Shown piece by piece: positions 35,041 through 49,160 of a DNA stretch of 64,000 nucleotides. The notes beneath the pieces are model-generated. The model saw nothing but the letters and a program-made list of their open reading frames with translations, was not told the DNA's origin and ran no database searches. This DNA comes from Lithospermum erythrorhizon. Its lineage: Eukaryota > Streptophyta > Magnoliopsida > Boraginales > Boraginaceae. A program made the translations under genes and the position numbers. Position 1 is the stretch's first letter; each line of letters opens with the position of its first letter. The stretch covers positions 930,001 through 994,000 of the forward strand of contig JADFUC010001889.1 of the NCBI GenBank assembly GCA_019722365.1. Direction: 5' to 3'.

Positions 35041-36835
35041 GATTATTTTCTTAAAGGAAAAAACCGTTTTCCTCGTATGTATTTTAATCATCAAGTTATT
35101 TAAGGACAGAATCTTTTAAATCGAAATATCCATCGGTCGGGTGACTCTAAGTTCGGTGACTCTGACGATTCTAACCTTGTGCAAGGGCTTCCACTTAGAC
35201 AGTCGTTACGTGATATCCCTCCGATTATAATACCTGAAGAATCCACCCAATAACACCTACCACAACTAATAATAATGATTGTGTAGAACAACCAAATGAC
35301 CCTAAGAACCCACCCAACAACATCTATCACAACCAAATGACCCTAAGAATGGATATCCTACTACAAAAATTATCATCTCTACCTTTGATCCTAACAATTA
35401 ACTAAGGATCTTAATCACAAGACTCAAAGAACAATTCTAATGTATGGTAGTGTTTAATGGTAGATTATAACTCAAATGGGGCCAAGGGGTATTTATATAA
35501 CCCTAGAACAGATTCAAGATCTTTGTATCGGTGGCCTCGACGAGAAAACGTGAGCTTTTTTCATCGAAACCTCCATCATGCCCCTTTACACTGGCTGAGG
35601 TCTCGATAAGCTAGTTTAAGGAACTCTATTCCATTTACGGGCTTCCATCGAGGTCGAATCCCACGGGTTAAGCCACGGTCCTCAATCTTCGTGATTCAAG
35701 CTCTCTCGAGGCGCCATCGGCAGCCTAACACTCGATCACTCCCTCGACACGTGACTCCGTATGAGCTCACAATTACATCTTGGATATCCATCGTGGCCTA
35801 ATTCACTGGACGGTGCACTCGATGCTAATCCGAGCTTTCTTCTTCGACGAGACCGTTCATCGAGACCCCTGCACTCGATGAGCCCTTCATTACGCGTGAC
35901 TGGGACACAGACACATTCCTAACACATAAAAATACACTTTGGTATTAGACAACTATCAAGATGTTAATTTTGAAATAAACCGATAATGATTTTTTCCAAC
36001 CATTTTAATTTGTTTCATCACTAATTTAGACGCTTATTTTTTACCACAATATTCTTAAATGATTATAAGGCCACAATGCCTCATAAATCGAGTATGACTT
36101 ATGAGCTTAAACATTTTTTAAGTTGAAAACTTAAGTAGGATTGTTTAGACTTTTACCTCATTAATTAAATTTATTTGGTAGTCCTCTTTTGAGAAAAACT
36201 AGGAACCTAATCCCATAATTTCCACATATCCCAATGTCCAATCCCCTTAAAATATTCTCATTCAATTTTATCTTCACACCAAACTAGAATTTGCTCTAAC
36301 CTTCCTATCTCATCAATTCATCATAACACAACAAACTCTTCTCTATTAAAACACATCAGCTCACCCATCTAGCTTCTCGCGGATTTCTGCAACTCAAAAT
36401 CCATCTCGCGGGGGCTCGCTATTTTCACGCATTCAACTTTGTATGCAGATTTATGGTAATTTATTTTGTTATTGTTGAATCGGTTATCGTTGAATTGTGT
36501 TATTGATTTAGGGATGATAAAGCTGATATATGAATCAAGATAGTTGGAAGAATTTCAACTTTGTATTTGAGATTTCTAATAAATTTATCAAGTTATTTTT
36601 AACGAGGCTATTGTTTTGGTTGATGAAAAATTATATTAATCTGTGTTTAGGATTATTGTTACCAGCTTGTTATTTTTATTGATTATTATTAGAAAATCGA
36701 ATATAGGTTTACTCCCCAAATTTTGTTTACATTGGGTTACTATTTTTCATGTCATTTTCTTGAGCTATGTTGTATATTGAATATGTTCACACAATTGACA
36801 ATCTTTGGTTTGGTCTGGTGAGGAGACATCATTTT
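35041..36835. other. Repeat-derived intergenic sequence
   Basis: 35210-35350 holds a short duplication ('aaccaaatgaccctaagaa' twice, 35296 and 35331 regions). 35450-35930 is rich in TCGA (CTCGATGA, ATCGAGG) and looks like LTR or other transposon sequence. The rest is A/T-rich. No gene seen. Confidence 0.35.
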
Positions 36836-36841
36836 GAATTT

Positions 36842-37200
36842 TATCCCACTAATGAAGGACGGAGGTACATGGTAATACGAAGTTAGGAAAAAATCCTAAA
36901 TAAGTTTCAACATGCTAATTGCCTAAAAAATATCTCACTGATAAAGATATATGGGTAATGCGAAGTTTGAAAATAACCCGAAACAAATTTCAACATGGTA
37001 ATTGCCTTACGATATATCCCACTAACGAATGTACATGGGTAATGCGAAGTTAGGAAATAACGTAACCCGAAATAAGTTTAACATGATATGAGAAGTTAGC
37101 AAATACCCCGAAATAAGTTTCAACTTGGTAATTGTCTCAAAAAGATGTATCAAAATAACCCGAAATGTGTTTCGACATGGTTAATGCCTCAAACATGCCA
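36842..37200. repeat. Degenerate minisatellite, period about 85 bp
   Basis: About four copies of a unit containing 'tatcccactaa', 'tgggtaatgcgaagtt', 'ataacccgaaa' and 'tttcaacatggtaattgcct'. Unit starts lie near 36842, 36930 and 37014; the last copies are shortened. Confidence 0.75.
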
Positions 37201-39029
37201 ACAACCAAAAAATACAATCTAACATAACAAAAAATATAAAAAATAAAAAGACAAAGCTAGAAAAATCCAATGCAACAACAAAAAATGAGATAGAAAATAA
37301 ACATCAATTTTGAATTATCGTGATAACGAGCAAGAAAAAGTTTAAAAAATATAAAGAATTTTCAATTGCTTATAAAAAAAGAAAAGAAAGCTATCAAAAA
37401 AATGGAGATAGCACAAATCAGATCCTACAAAATTGCATCATTAAATGAATGATGAACTGATTTTTTAATTAAAAATTATTTTGACAAATTAACCCCTCTC
37501 ATCTCACAATCATTGAATCAGATCCATCATATAATTATTAGATCAAAACGATCAGCAGGTGTTTAAGTTCCCTTTTTAAACTTTAAGCTTAAATTCATAA
37601 GCCAAAACTACATAAAAACTAAAATATCTAAAATATATTTGAAGGGAGTGATGACAGAAGAAGAAAGAGCACAAAGGAGTGAGATACATAAATGCACTTC
37701 ATCATCTGTGCTCTCTCTCTTCTGTCAACAACATCACCCATATATATTTTGCATGCTCAATAACATTAATACATTATAATATACTTATTAACACGTACAA
37801 ATTAAATTATTATACAAGTAATAAATACTACGTACTAAGTGTAGAGATGAATATACAGCTGAACACAAATAACCAGAGGGATTTGAAGGAGTATGTTAAC
37901 AATTGGTTACACTCTTGATTGTTCTATTTATTTTAATTTCTGGAGGAAGCAAGGGTATATATATAGGGAAGACTATTTTCATTTTGATGGATGTATGGTT
38001 TCCCTTGTGCTTCCTATTTATAGCAGAAATAAATTAAATTAAAGAAGACAGAAGATTACGTTTTTATTTATTCTATATTCCATATGTTGGCGTTGGGTTC
38101 CCGCCGGTTATTGTCATCAATTTGTTGTACTCCATCCCTGGGTATACTTAAATCCACGCACCCATTTATCCAGGGCTGAAAATTTTATCCATTTTATTTT
38201 ATCGAGCCGCACGTAATGCGCTCAAATGGTTAATCCAGTACACACTCCATGCGCTCAAATTCAAGAAGTAGTACACACTACATGCGCTAGAAAAATGGTT
38301 CAAAATAAATGTTATTGCTTCAAGCATTCCTAATGTATTTAAATACACACTGAAGACTTTGTTACTCTACAGACGCTCGCTATAATATTTATATATTTTG
38401 TTTGTATAATTAATTTGTGAAATTATTTGTGTTAAGTATTATTTCATCTCACAAAGATTAATGATTTTTGATTTTTGTTCATCTTCTTTAACTTAATTAT
38501 TAGATATTTTTTTGTATCAGATAATATCAATAAAATTACATTTCAAACTCTTTCCATTAATATATTTTTTATAAGATATTATACAACACAAAACAAATAT
38601 ATTTAAGGTCAAAGTTCAAAAGATGAACAAAAATTCTAAAAGCTGACACCAGGGATGGCGAGTATTAGAATACGCAGCTTATACCATTACTAGAGTGTGT
38701 GGGCGGTCAACCAAATCGCACACACATTGTGTACAATCGGGTCCAAAAAGCAAGATATGATAAACATTTTAGTTGTCTACGCGCTTCTAACTACTGACAT
38801 ATTTTTGTATTTTCAAATTATTATATTAATTTTAAATGAATTATAATATTTTTGCTAGTTATATATACATTTTTATCAAGTTTATCTTGAAGTTAATAAT
38901 GTTAAAGTGTATGTTTATATGTTTGTCAAATTTTCATGTCTATAATGTTAAAGTAATGTTCATCATGTTTAAAATCTTATATATTGAGTTAGTTTTTATA
39001 GCATTATTATAATAATTTCCAACTCCTTC
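37201..39029. other. Intergenic, A/T-rich
   Basis: No gene. 38215-38300 has three short copies around 'agtacacact.catgcgct'. A similar 'tacatgctccatgcg' phrase recurs at about 39340-39355 beyond this interval. Confidence 0.35.
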
Positions 39030-39120
39030 CTCTACATGCAGATTCGAACCTCGACCTCACTCCAGGATCAAGCGGTGCCGGCTCAACCGCCGCACTCATC
39101 TGACATCTCAATTTTCATGA
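39030..39120 (-). repeat. SINE-like fragment with tRNA-type B box
   Basis: On the minus strand GGTTCGAATC, a close match to the pol III B box, lies about 40 bases after a G/C-rich block (GCGGTTGAGCCGGCACC). An A/T-rich tail follows. This layout is that of the 5' part of a tRNA-derived SINE; the A box is poor. Confidence 0.35.
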
Positions 39121-40069
39121 ATTTAAGTATTTATGCAAATTACTTGTGTTAATTTTTTTGTTTTATAAACGTTAATGAGTTAAATTATTGTCCTAAATAA
39201 TTAATATAATTTCACAAATTAATTACTCAACCAAAATATATTAATAATTTAGGACAATAATTTAACTAATTAATGTTTATAAACACCAAATAATAAGCTA
39301 AACAACCGGGCGTATATGCACGCTCATGTTAATTCTGAGTACATGCTCCATGCGTTTGCTGAGGGTAGAATAAGAATAAGTTTCAGCCTTCTACAAACCA
39401 AGCCTTGGAAATAGGCTTGGCCTCCATCCCTCTAGCCCGTAAAAGTTGTTGAATTTAGATTTTTTTTATAAAAGATTTTGAACTTATTTTTTATATATAA
39501 TACTGTTATATAATTTTTGTGTATGTATAAACTATAGGATTTTCAAATCATTTTAGTATATTATTATTCTATTAACATGATAATTTTGATATATATACAT
39601 GTATTTATTAAAGCCAAATACTTGTTAATTTTGTTGTTATGAATTTAAACATAAAAATATTAAGAGATTACAATTTAATTAATGCTCCTATAATTTCATG
39701 ATTTTTAATACTCCTATTTCATTATTAATACTCCTATATTAAGATTTTGAGACACTATTTTTATAATTAATTGATTTTAGGATGAAATTTCATAATTTTT
39801 AACATGCGAGTCATTGACATGACATAAATAAACAAATAAAGAAATAACTAAACATTAAAAAATTATCGCGTGCAAAGTAAATAATTTGGTTAGTAATCGG
39901 GTTTATTACAGGTGAGGAGGGTGTGTGAAGGAACCATCTCACATGAACAAATCAACACAGTATCTTAATAATCAGTTTCAACTTTAAAATTTTTGGAATC
40001 AAGAATTGATTTTTTAACAAACTTTGATAATTATGTGTAGTAATTATTGAAACTTCATTACTTTAACGA
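39121..40069. other. Intergenic, A/T-rich
   Basis: No gene or clear element seen. Confidence 0.35.
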
Positions 40070-41885
40070 TTAATTTATACTCCGTAACTAGTAACTTAAA
40101 ATTCAAAAATTAATTTTGATTTTTTTTTTTGGGGTATCTTAACCACCCAAGATAGATAGCATGTTGGTGCCTACCGCTACCACCTGTCATCTCCCCATAC
40201 TTTTTAATTCGTATTTTTATTTGCACATGGTGATATTGCTGAGATTCTTGACATTATTAATATTAGTGGGGCTACAGAGGCCCATCAACGACGGGCCATC
40301 ATATTATTCATCAAAATTCCAATAATCATAACGAACAAGAAGTTGAAGATTTTCAGAATATCAAATCAAAATTAATAATACAAACAAAAACCAGTTAAAA
40401 ATGCGCCAATAAGAATGCCGATAATATTATAAAGAATGCTTTCATCACCTAATGTTTGATACTTAGCAAGAAGATATCGAAAGGCCTAACTATTTGCTTT
40501 TCTTCGTAGATATTAAAAATCAAATACACCGAAGCATTTAACTATTCGCTTTTCAGATAAAAAAAAAGTTAAAAATCAAATACATCGAAAAGCGTGCTGC
40601 CTAACTATTTGTTTTTCATCATATATATATATATGTATGTATATATATGTATATAAAATCAAATATATCGTAGCCTCACTATTTGCCTTTTTAAAAAAAA
40701 AAAAATTAAATTATCCAAAAAAATTAAATATAATAAAGGTGGGCATATTCAAGAAATCATTACTTGATGTCAATCACAATTCAATAATAAATGGAAATAC
40801 GCGGAGCAAGGAAAATAAAAGAGCGGAATTTAAATAAATCAATAAAATGACAGAGGCCGAGATTATGGCCAGAATGCAGAATTTAAGATGTACGACCTGT
40901 AGAAAAACGGGGCTATTACCAATTTAAATTTTAAAGATAACCAACGCTCAAGTAAACGCTTCAAGCTATATATATATATATTAAAAAATACGACCACCAT
41001 CACCGCTTTTATATATTACCTATTGATATTTCCCCGATTGTTATTACAGGAGGATATAATAAATTGGCTATTTTTGTGGTAAGAATCCACTATATTTACC
41101 ACTGTATGGTTTGGTTGCAGAAGCGAATTCCCAATAAAATTGTAGAATGCTAGACTAATATTAAATAATATATTGAACTGAATATAAATATTTCAATCTG
41201 AATGCTTCAATCTGAATTACAATAATGTGTCTTCTAGAGCAGTAATCTAATAAATGCGATCCAAATACTGAATCCTGACTTCGAACTAATAATATTATTC
41301 TAACACCCTCCCCCGAAACTCATGAATTTCAGATCAATAATAATGATAATAATTAAAAAACATCGACGGAAATACGCCACGTATTCATCAACAAGCCGGA
41401 AATATGTCTCATGAAAGAACATCAACAATTAAACCAAAACATCGGCGACGATACTGGTTTTAAAGAAAACCACCAACAAATTGCCGCACCATTCTTTTTC
41501 GAACTCAAAAGATTTTAAACACAAAGCTTTAACATCTTTCTTTTTCAATCAAATTAAGCATAATCGGCATTATTCTTTAACGATTACTAATTTATAACTA
41601 GTACATTATAATTCAAAAATTAATTTTAATTTTTTTTGGGAATCTCAACCAAATTGGGGCATGTTTGAGCTCATCCAACTACAACCTGTCATCTCCCCAT
41701 ATTTTTATGATTGAACTTGTGGATCAAGAAGGCATGGAGCTTCGCCGTTGGTATTTTCATTTGCACATGGTGATATTGCTGAGATTCTTGACATTAACAT
41801 ATATTTCCCCGATTGTTATTACAAGAGGATCTAATAAATTGGCTAGTTTTGTGGTAAGAATCCACTCAATTTTTTTAGATGCTTA
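40070..41885 (+). repeat. Direct duplication; left copy split by an insertion
   Basis: Sequence at about 41577-41885 matches 40070-40257 followed by 41025-41100. Shared phrases include 'tgtcatctccccata', 'catggtgatattgctgaga' and, after the gap, 'tatttccccgattgttatt' and 'gtggtaagaatccact'. The left copy carries about 765 extra bases (40258-41024) between them, so those are probably an insertion. The open frame at 41665-41916 lies in the right copy and resembles no family I know. Confidence 0.75.
40478..40690. repeat. Short tandem repeat inside the insertion
   Basis: Three to four diverged copies of 'cctaactatttgcttttc' alternating with 'aaaaatcaaatacatcga', spacing about 70 bp, plus an AT-dinucleotide run at 40620-40655. 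Confidence 0.65.
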
Positions 41886-42934
41886 TAACTTGGTGCTTAT
41901 AATGTGTTTATTTTAATTTTGGCCACTAAATTCACTTCTTTTTTTTTACCACAGTAAGTAGGGTATTTGTAGATTTCAGATATTTTCAATTTTAGAAAAA
42001 ATCATCCCACTCACCCGCTTAAATGCATCTATAATCAGAAATTTCGATCATTATTTTTCCAGATTTCTTGCATTTTTTTTTCTCCATTTCGGTTTTTTCC
42101 TTTTTTTCATGATTTTAGTTTCCTTCATTTTAGATTATAGTTTTTTTGTTAGATGATTCATAATTATTTTTTAAAACATTCAAGATAATTTTCTTCTAAT
42201 TATTCATCATGTAATATTCCACGTCTTAGTAAAATATGTTAAAATCATGGTGATCTCTTACAATAGATGGTCTATACTTTTACTATTACAAACTTTTTTT
42301 ACTATTACAAACTTTTTTACTATTATTATGTATTTTTACTATTACAAACTTTTTATTTATGTTAAGGGTCATATACCTTACCGAACATAATGTATCAACA
42401 TAGTTAAAGCATCACCAATATATGCCTCGCGACATTCTAAAAAATAAACTTTAAATCAATATCATATCATAAAAGAAAAAGCACCAAAATCATGTCTAAC
42501 AAGAACAATTCATTCATCTAATCTAGCATTTCTTTTGGAGCTTTTTTGTTCATCCATTCTTCCATTTATTTTACTCAAGGCTGATGTTCATTGCTATTTC
42601 GATACAACAACACGAAACAAAATATCACACTGTCGCCCATATCCGCCTGGCCCAGCTTGAATATTCCTCTATCACACCTGCATGTGTATTCAACTTACAT
42701 TTTATTTTTTCTATTAGTATTTTAAATATTTAAGAAACTAAATAAATATTTTACATTACTATTAAATGTGAAACATGCTTTGGAACATGTCAATTAAAAT
42801 AATAAAATTTAGGTACATACTTTAATACCGTAATACACTCGGCTGGTATTTTCTTTGGATACATGAATATCACGGCAGAACAACGGTGAATTATGATTAT
42901 GATAAACATATTAGTATGACGTGAACATAATAAA
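41886..42934. other. Intergenic, A/T-rich, with a 17-22-bp tandem repeat
   Basis: No gene. 42277-42353 has four near copies of 'tttttactattacaaac'. Confidence 0.45.
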
Positions 42935-43445
42935 GTACATAGCTAACACAAAGAAACATATACGGGCAATTTAAACATAATAGAAGTACAAAAAGCAATG
43001 TGATTGACCAACAAGAATGTATGTACACACTTATAATAATAAGTGTCTGATCATAATCGGAGATTCATTTCCGATAAAAATGGATACCAACACAAGGTTT
43101 ACATGTGTATTTCATAGAATGAAATGGATACTCAATATAAAGTGGTAGTGTATTACATAAACTATGTGAATAAATAAGTAAATGAAATTCGCACATAGCT
43201 AACACAAAGAAATATATATGGGCATGCAACATAATAAAAGTACAAATGCAATAAATTGACCAACAAGAACAGATTCACACTTCACAATAATACGTGTTGC
43301 ATCATAATCCGATAAAAATGGATACCACCACAAGTGGTTGCTCATGATTTCTAGAATAAATTGGATATCACGACATTATAGGCGAGTGTATTACAAAACT
43401 ATATGTGAATAACAGTAGATGAAATTCGCACAAATCATATAAAAT
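42935..43445. repeat. Two-copy tandem duplication, period 256 bp
   Basis: Copy 1 (42935-43190) and copy 2 (43191-about 43427) share 'acatagctaacacaaagaaa', 'attgaccaacaagaa', 'ccgataaaaatggatacca' and 'gtagatgaaattcgcac'-like blocks in the same order. Copies are clearly diverged. Confidence 0.8.
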
Positions 43446-45899
43446 GGATACCACGACTATCAGTGTATTCTTTTGTCTATATTGAAATCCCACCATCTCA
43501 CATAACATAATATTCAATCGACATTAATCCTAAACAACCTAATTATATTCCAAACACATAATAATCCATATTTCGCTCAATGTTAAAGGCACAATGACAA
43601 ACAGATCTTATCAAGCAAAATATCAAACACCTTCTATTCTAAAATTTTAATAATCAATACAAAATAATAAGGACATCACCTTAAATAAGAAATAATAAAG
43701 AAATCAACAATAACAATCATAAAAATAAAAGTATCCACCATAAACAACCTCAAAATCTAAAAACGACAATAGTTTAAGCAACAAAATTCCAAATACATAA
43801 TAATCCAAAAACGACATATTTTAAGCAACAACATTCCAAATCCATATTCCAACAAAACTCAATCTTTTCAATGTTTATCAATCAAATTGGGTTCAAATAA
43901 TGAAATACCACAACAAATATATGGTCATGCAACATGATAAGTACGAAAATAGTGAATTTTTTATTATGCCGAAAGAAACGAGGTTAATCAAGTTCGAAAA
44001 AAAACCTTCTTTATTGGTTGTCTTCTCCATTTGTTCTTCAATATTTTCAATGTCTTTGTTTGCAAATTTCTCAAATGGTGATTTCTCCTCAAATAATTCT
44101 GCTCGATTTTATTTTTGCTATTTCTTTCAAATTTTGTGGATTTTTGTGAATCAAGCTAGGTCTGGGAAGGAATAAATTATATTAAAACATTCAATTCAAT
44201 GATATTGTGCTAATCAATCGATTTCAGGGATTTTGGGTGATTTTGCTGCTTTGATTTGGGATGGGCTAAATTAGTGGGTGATTTTAATTTTTGGTTGCTT
44301 TGACTAAAGTGGTAGGGTGCAAAAATCAAAGGAGATTTAATTTTTTTTTAATTATTAAACTATAAATTGACAATTCTATCCTTATAAGCATGATGCTTAC
44401 AATCCTTATAAGCATCTAAGTATAACTCAAAATCCACTATATGATTTGCTGCGTGGTTTAATTCTCAACAAAATAGAAACACAATATATTATTGATTCAT
44501 AGTTAAGATTTATGAATAATAGAGTTCACGTTTATTTTTCTAGATAAACTTTTTAGCACTCATTGTGCATGTCCTATTAGTAGGAGAATAATAAATTATG
44601 TGTAGGGGTGACGAAAGAATTGATAATATAATTAAAGTAAGAAAAAATAAAGAAAAATTATTAGGTGAGATCAGCGATGGTCCTCTATGCCTCTCTGGGC
44701 CCGTGATGCTCAGAAGCTGTTCTCTAAGATAACTCAACCTGCAGCTTGTCGACAGCCAAGTAACGCCAACACCTAGCCTCTTTACGCATTTCGGTGGACG
44801 TCAGCCTACGCAATGACAAAATCTTCGTGATTCAAGTTTCATGAAAGGAAACTCACTAATCAAGCAGATCCCGCGATTTATTTATTTCGTAAAAATCTGT
44901 GATAGCTTTAATTCCTCGGCGTACGCTTAACGAATTCGCTTTTATACTTAACGTGACGCCAAGAGTTTTCCTAAAATTTGTCCTCATTATTCTGATGGAT
45001 TTCCTTCTATAGCATATCTCCAGAAGTGTATACACCTCTTTTTGACTCCTTCATGCACTTTGCACAAATTAGCCCATTACTTATCTAGAATATCCTAATA
45101 AATAAACATATCATGTTGGCATCTTGGCTAAAATCAAAATTCTTTACCTCATATATATATATATGTTATTCGTATTCCATCTCTCTGGGGAGAGCATATG
45201 ATATCATTGAGTGGTCACATTTCAAGATTTTATGAAGGACAATTCCAAAGAATGATCAAGTAAAGAAGAGTCAAGAGTTTTCAAGAATAAAGGGGAAATT
45301 AATGTATACTGTTCTGGAGGATAAAATGCCTAACCATTCCGACTTATTTCACCAACCATTAGTGGATGGATGCCTTCTTCTACAATATTGGATTTCTTTG
45401 ATCAAATACTTAGATGATGTGTTTGTTGGAGGCATGGAAATTAGAAGTTGAAATGAAATTGAGCAAAGATTATCTCCGATTCCACATATTTTCATAGATT
45501 CTCTCGTCGTTGGTGCTATCAATGAACTATCTTGTGACTTTCCACCACTATCAGTAAATGAGTCATGATGTGGTCGCTTAGGTATTTAGCCGCACTATTT
45601 TCCCTCTCTCTCTGCCTCATCCGCAATCGCCCGCCTCTTGGCTTAGCTGAAGTATCTCCTGTACGCCGCACCTCCGAAGCTGGCCGAAGACGACCACGCA
45701 TATCTCGACGCCTGCTTAAGAATGATCCAAAAAAAGCGGAATAAATACGTAGGATTTCAGACACCAAATTCGCTAAATAAGATTTGTGATTTATGTATAC
45801 AAGCACAAATACTATACCTGGCTTACCTCGTATACCGTATGCGACATCTGGCCCCTTGACAAATTGGTATAGGACATGCTAGTACCGATCCAGAGCGCC
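43446..45899. other. Intergenic, A/T-rich, repeat-like
   Basis: No gene supported. Frames at 43900-44175 and 45519-45806 show no family resemblance. 44690-44960 and 45590-45730 are G/C-richer and may be transposon pieces. Confidence 0.35.
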
Positions 45900-48829
45900 C
45901 ATACTTGATTACTATATCCATACAACTACCGATTATATATATATTTAGCATGCACTTATTTTAATCCATATCATATTTAATACAAGTTTTTAAGAATTTG
46001 AATTAACAATAATAACAAAATCGTAAATAAGGGTTTGTTTGTTAAATTTGAATATATCGACTTGGGGAGAGTGAAATTTGAAAATTTTGCAAATATTTGT
46101 TATACCGAAACAAATCTAAAAATTGATGGAAATTTAAAAACTTTCATTATTTACGAGGGCGAATGTCCCTTGCGGCCTTGCCCCATAAATTCCTTGTATG
46201 TTTTGTTGTTGGCCATCTATTTGTGATATGGCCCGAGCACCAATATAGGATGCTCATTTGCCATATGCCATATGAATGAGATTATAAAAGCAAGGAACAA
46301 CATATTAAGAATCCTCACAGATTTCTATTCCGAAATTATATTGATAATTTATGATATAACTTACACTGAGACACGCATGACGGATTTATCTACTAAAAGC
46401 CAGACTAAATATTTTCCTTTTCCTTTTTCTTTATACTAGTAAATATATGCTGGCCGCACATAAAGATTTATGCCTAAAACATTTAAATTTGAATAATAAA
46501 TAAAGAAATTAACTATTTACATAAATGTATAAATTATACTTTTAATTTATATTATAATCTCGTAATTTATTTTTGTTCTTAAGCATATGACTCTCATAAT
46601 TTTTAATAATATATTTAAAAGTTATGTTATCATACTACTTTTCATTTTCAAGGTTTAATAAAAGAATGCACATTATATAATTTTATTTATCGTTGTAAAA
46701 TATCACTCTTTTTTCTTTTAATAAAATAAATGCACCTTTAGGTTATTTTATCAAAGCGCCTCTGGAGTATTGGGATCAAGCCAAAGAATATTTAAACATC
46801 GTAGCTACCATACGATTTGGATGACAATAGAAAACGATTTTATTTAATATTAATTAAAAATATTTGGTCCATCGCGTGAACTACACATCTCATCAAAATA
46901 CATCAACCTAAAAAATACAACTAAGTCTCATTAAACATAATCTCAAAATGTTATTTGATTATAAAACAACACTCATCGGCCCAAGTGACTTCATAAGTTA
47001 GGAAAGAAATATGATTGTTGGAGGACTCTAGCCACCAATCGCCTCACCTACGATCTTATTTAGCAACTTGGTTAACGCAGCCTCAGTAACCTTAGCACAA
47101 TAAACTCCTAAAAACCTAAAAGATAAAACGCCACCATAGAAGAAGCGATAAGTCATAAACTTAATGAATAAATATCGCACTCAAAGTGTAACCAACTACG
47201 TATACATGCACATGTATAAAGGCATATGTAATTATAGACATAATTTAAATCATAAATACGGGGCATAATAATATAAGGTCAAACACATCAATGTATGTAT
47301 CAAATACACAACTTATGAATCAACATGGGGTCCCTGCTTAATACAAGAAAACCATCATCGACACTCAGAGTACACAATCAACATAATACTAACTCTCCCA
47401 TCATAAACAACACCAATTCTATGACCATTAAAATTGTAACGAGCATATGCATAAATATATATATACACTTCTACCTCTACCTCGGCATAGATCCTTCAAG
47501 TGGCCCGCTTCGACACAAGGGTTTTATCTACCGCATTCTCAGAAGACAGGCACATCTACCTCATCCGTAGCTCTAAAGCTATCGTATATCAACCGCATTT
47601 GTAGTCGAAGCTATCGTGAGCATATCAACCGGCAGATCTGTAGCTCTTCCTTAGGCTAAGAAAGCATTATACACATCTACAAACCATCAATACTTCTACA
47701 TCATATGTATATCTCATCATGCAACTCATCAACCCATACTTAAACATACGTATAACATTTCATTATCAAGCACCCTATATACAATATAACCAACTATTTA
47801 CCACAACTCAAGCAACGACACACATATATATCAATACACATAAACACTATATGTAATAAGTTACCATACGTGAGATATCTACTCACCTTTATGCTAGAGC
47901 AACTAACATACACCTAATTTATTCCAAACCCTAATCCTCGGCCGACTCCTTACTCAGAGCGATTGTTGTATTATTAATCCTTTGTTTTTATATTTTTCCT
48001 TTTACTTCTTTAATTTCCAAATAAATAATAAAATCCAACAACCTTATATAATTATCATAGCTCAAAATATATTTTAGGAGCCCAACCATTCTGCCCAAAA
48101 TATTTTATACAATACAAATCCATTTTTCTCCATTTAAATACATTTCTAATCATTTTAACACCCGAAGATCAAAATAAATAGTTAAACCATTTTAAAAATT
48201 ACCAAATTTGGTATGTAGCTCACATACAACTTCAAAGTTACTGGAACATCATCAATTTTATTTTTCAAACTCCAATTCATCTTCTTTTGATTCAAAAACA
48301 TATTTTAGTAATTAAATCATCAAAAATAGTAAAAAAAATGCAAATCACTCCATAATTGCGCCGAGGTACTCACGATACAATAGGAGATTTCCAAATGTAA
48401 TATTTTCATTTTTATGGTGTTGATATTTATTTCATATTTTATACACTTTCTAGCCATTTAACTTCCAAAAATTATAATAAATACAAAAACGATCAAAATA
48501 AAAAACTTTTCTTTCCAAATTTTATAATTTTATAGCGCTACTATTTATTTCATATTTAACTTTAAAAGTCAACAATAGTCAACTACTTCGAAAATTCATA
48601 AAAATTACCAAACGACTCAAAAATCACAACTGTTCTTTATGGGTCAGATTCATTTTCTTAACATGCTTGGAAATAAAATATAAACATCATAGAATTTTAT
48701 TTACTATTAAATTTTTATTTTTTCTTCAAAGTCAACTAGGTGTAGAAAAATCAACCAACATCATCGTAAGATCTTCAAACATCATCATTAACCTTGACAT
48801 ACATACATGTTCATACACAAGGCTGGGTG
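45900..48829. other. Repeat-derived intergenic sequence, LTR-like in part
   Basis: 47480-47660 repeats 'tctgtagctc', 'gtagtcgaagctatcgt' and 'gctatcgt.' phrases with 'atcaaccg', a pattern seen in LTRs of plant gypsy elements. 48170-48250 ('ccaaatttggtatgtagctcacatac') also looks LTR-like. No protein motif found. Confidence 0.3.
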
Positions 48830-49160
48830 ACCATGATCCAGAACCGGTCCCGGAACCGCCCGTCCGAAAGCCCATCCGAACGACCGGATCCGCCTCCGAT
48901 CCAACATTCGATCCGGTATCCAAAACCGATCCGATCGTAATTTAATATAAATAAACTAAACATATTCTTATCTGAATCTGACATCTGGATACTTCTATCC
49001 TGGACGGACCGAACCGACCGATCCGACGGACCGAAAACCGACCGATTTGACCGATCCAGTCCGGTCCGGAATTCTAGAACTGCCGGTCCGTTCGGATGGA
49101 CCGAAAACCGTAACTGTCCGTGAAAACCGGTCCGACCGTAACAAAGACTACATGTTCATA
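48830..49160. repeat. CCGA/GGTCCG-rich nonautonomous element
   Basis: Rich in CCGGTCCG, ACCGACCGATCC and ACCGAAAACCG motifs in otherwise A/T-rich surroundings. Its right edge shares CCGACCGTAACAAAGACT (49132-49149) with 32553-32570, which marks a common end. Confidence 0.6.

Noticed and set aside
36842..37200. Repeat array considered as CRISPR
   Set aside because: Units are diverged along their whole length with no constant repeat/variable spacer structure, and the genome is a plant's.
45519..45806. 95-residue minus-strand frame with an Arg-rich middle
   Set aside because: No recognised family; the Arg-rich part is a G/C patch next to CT-repeats.
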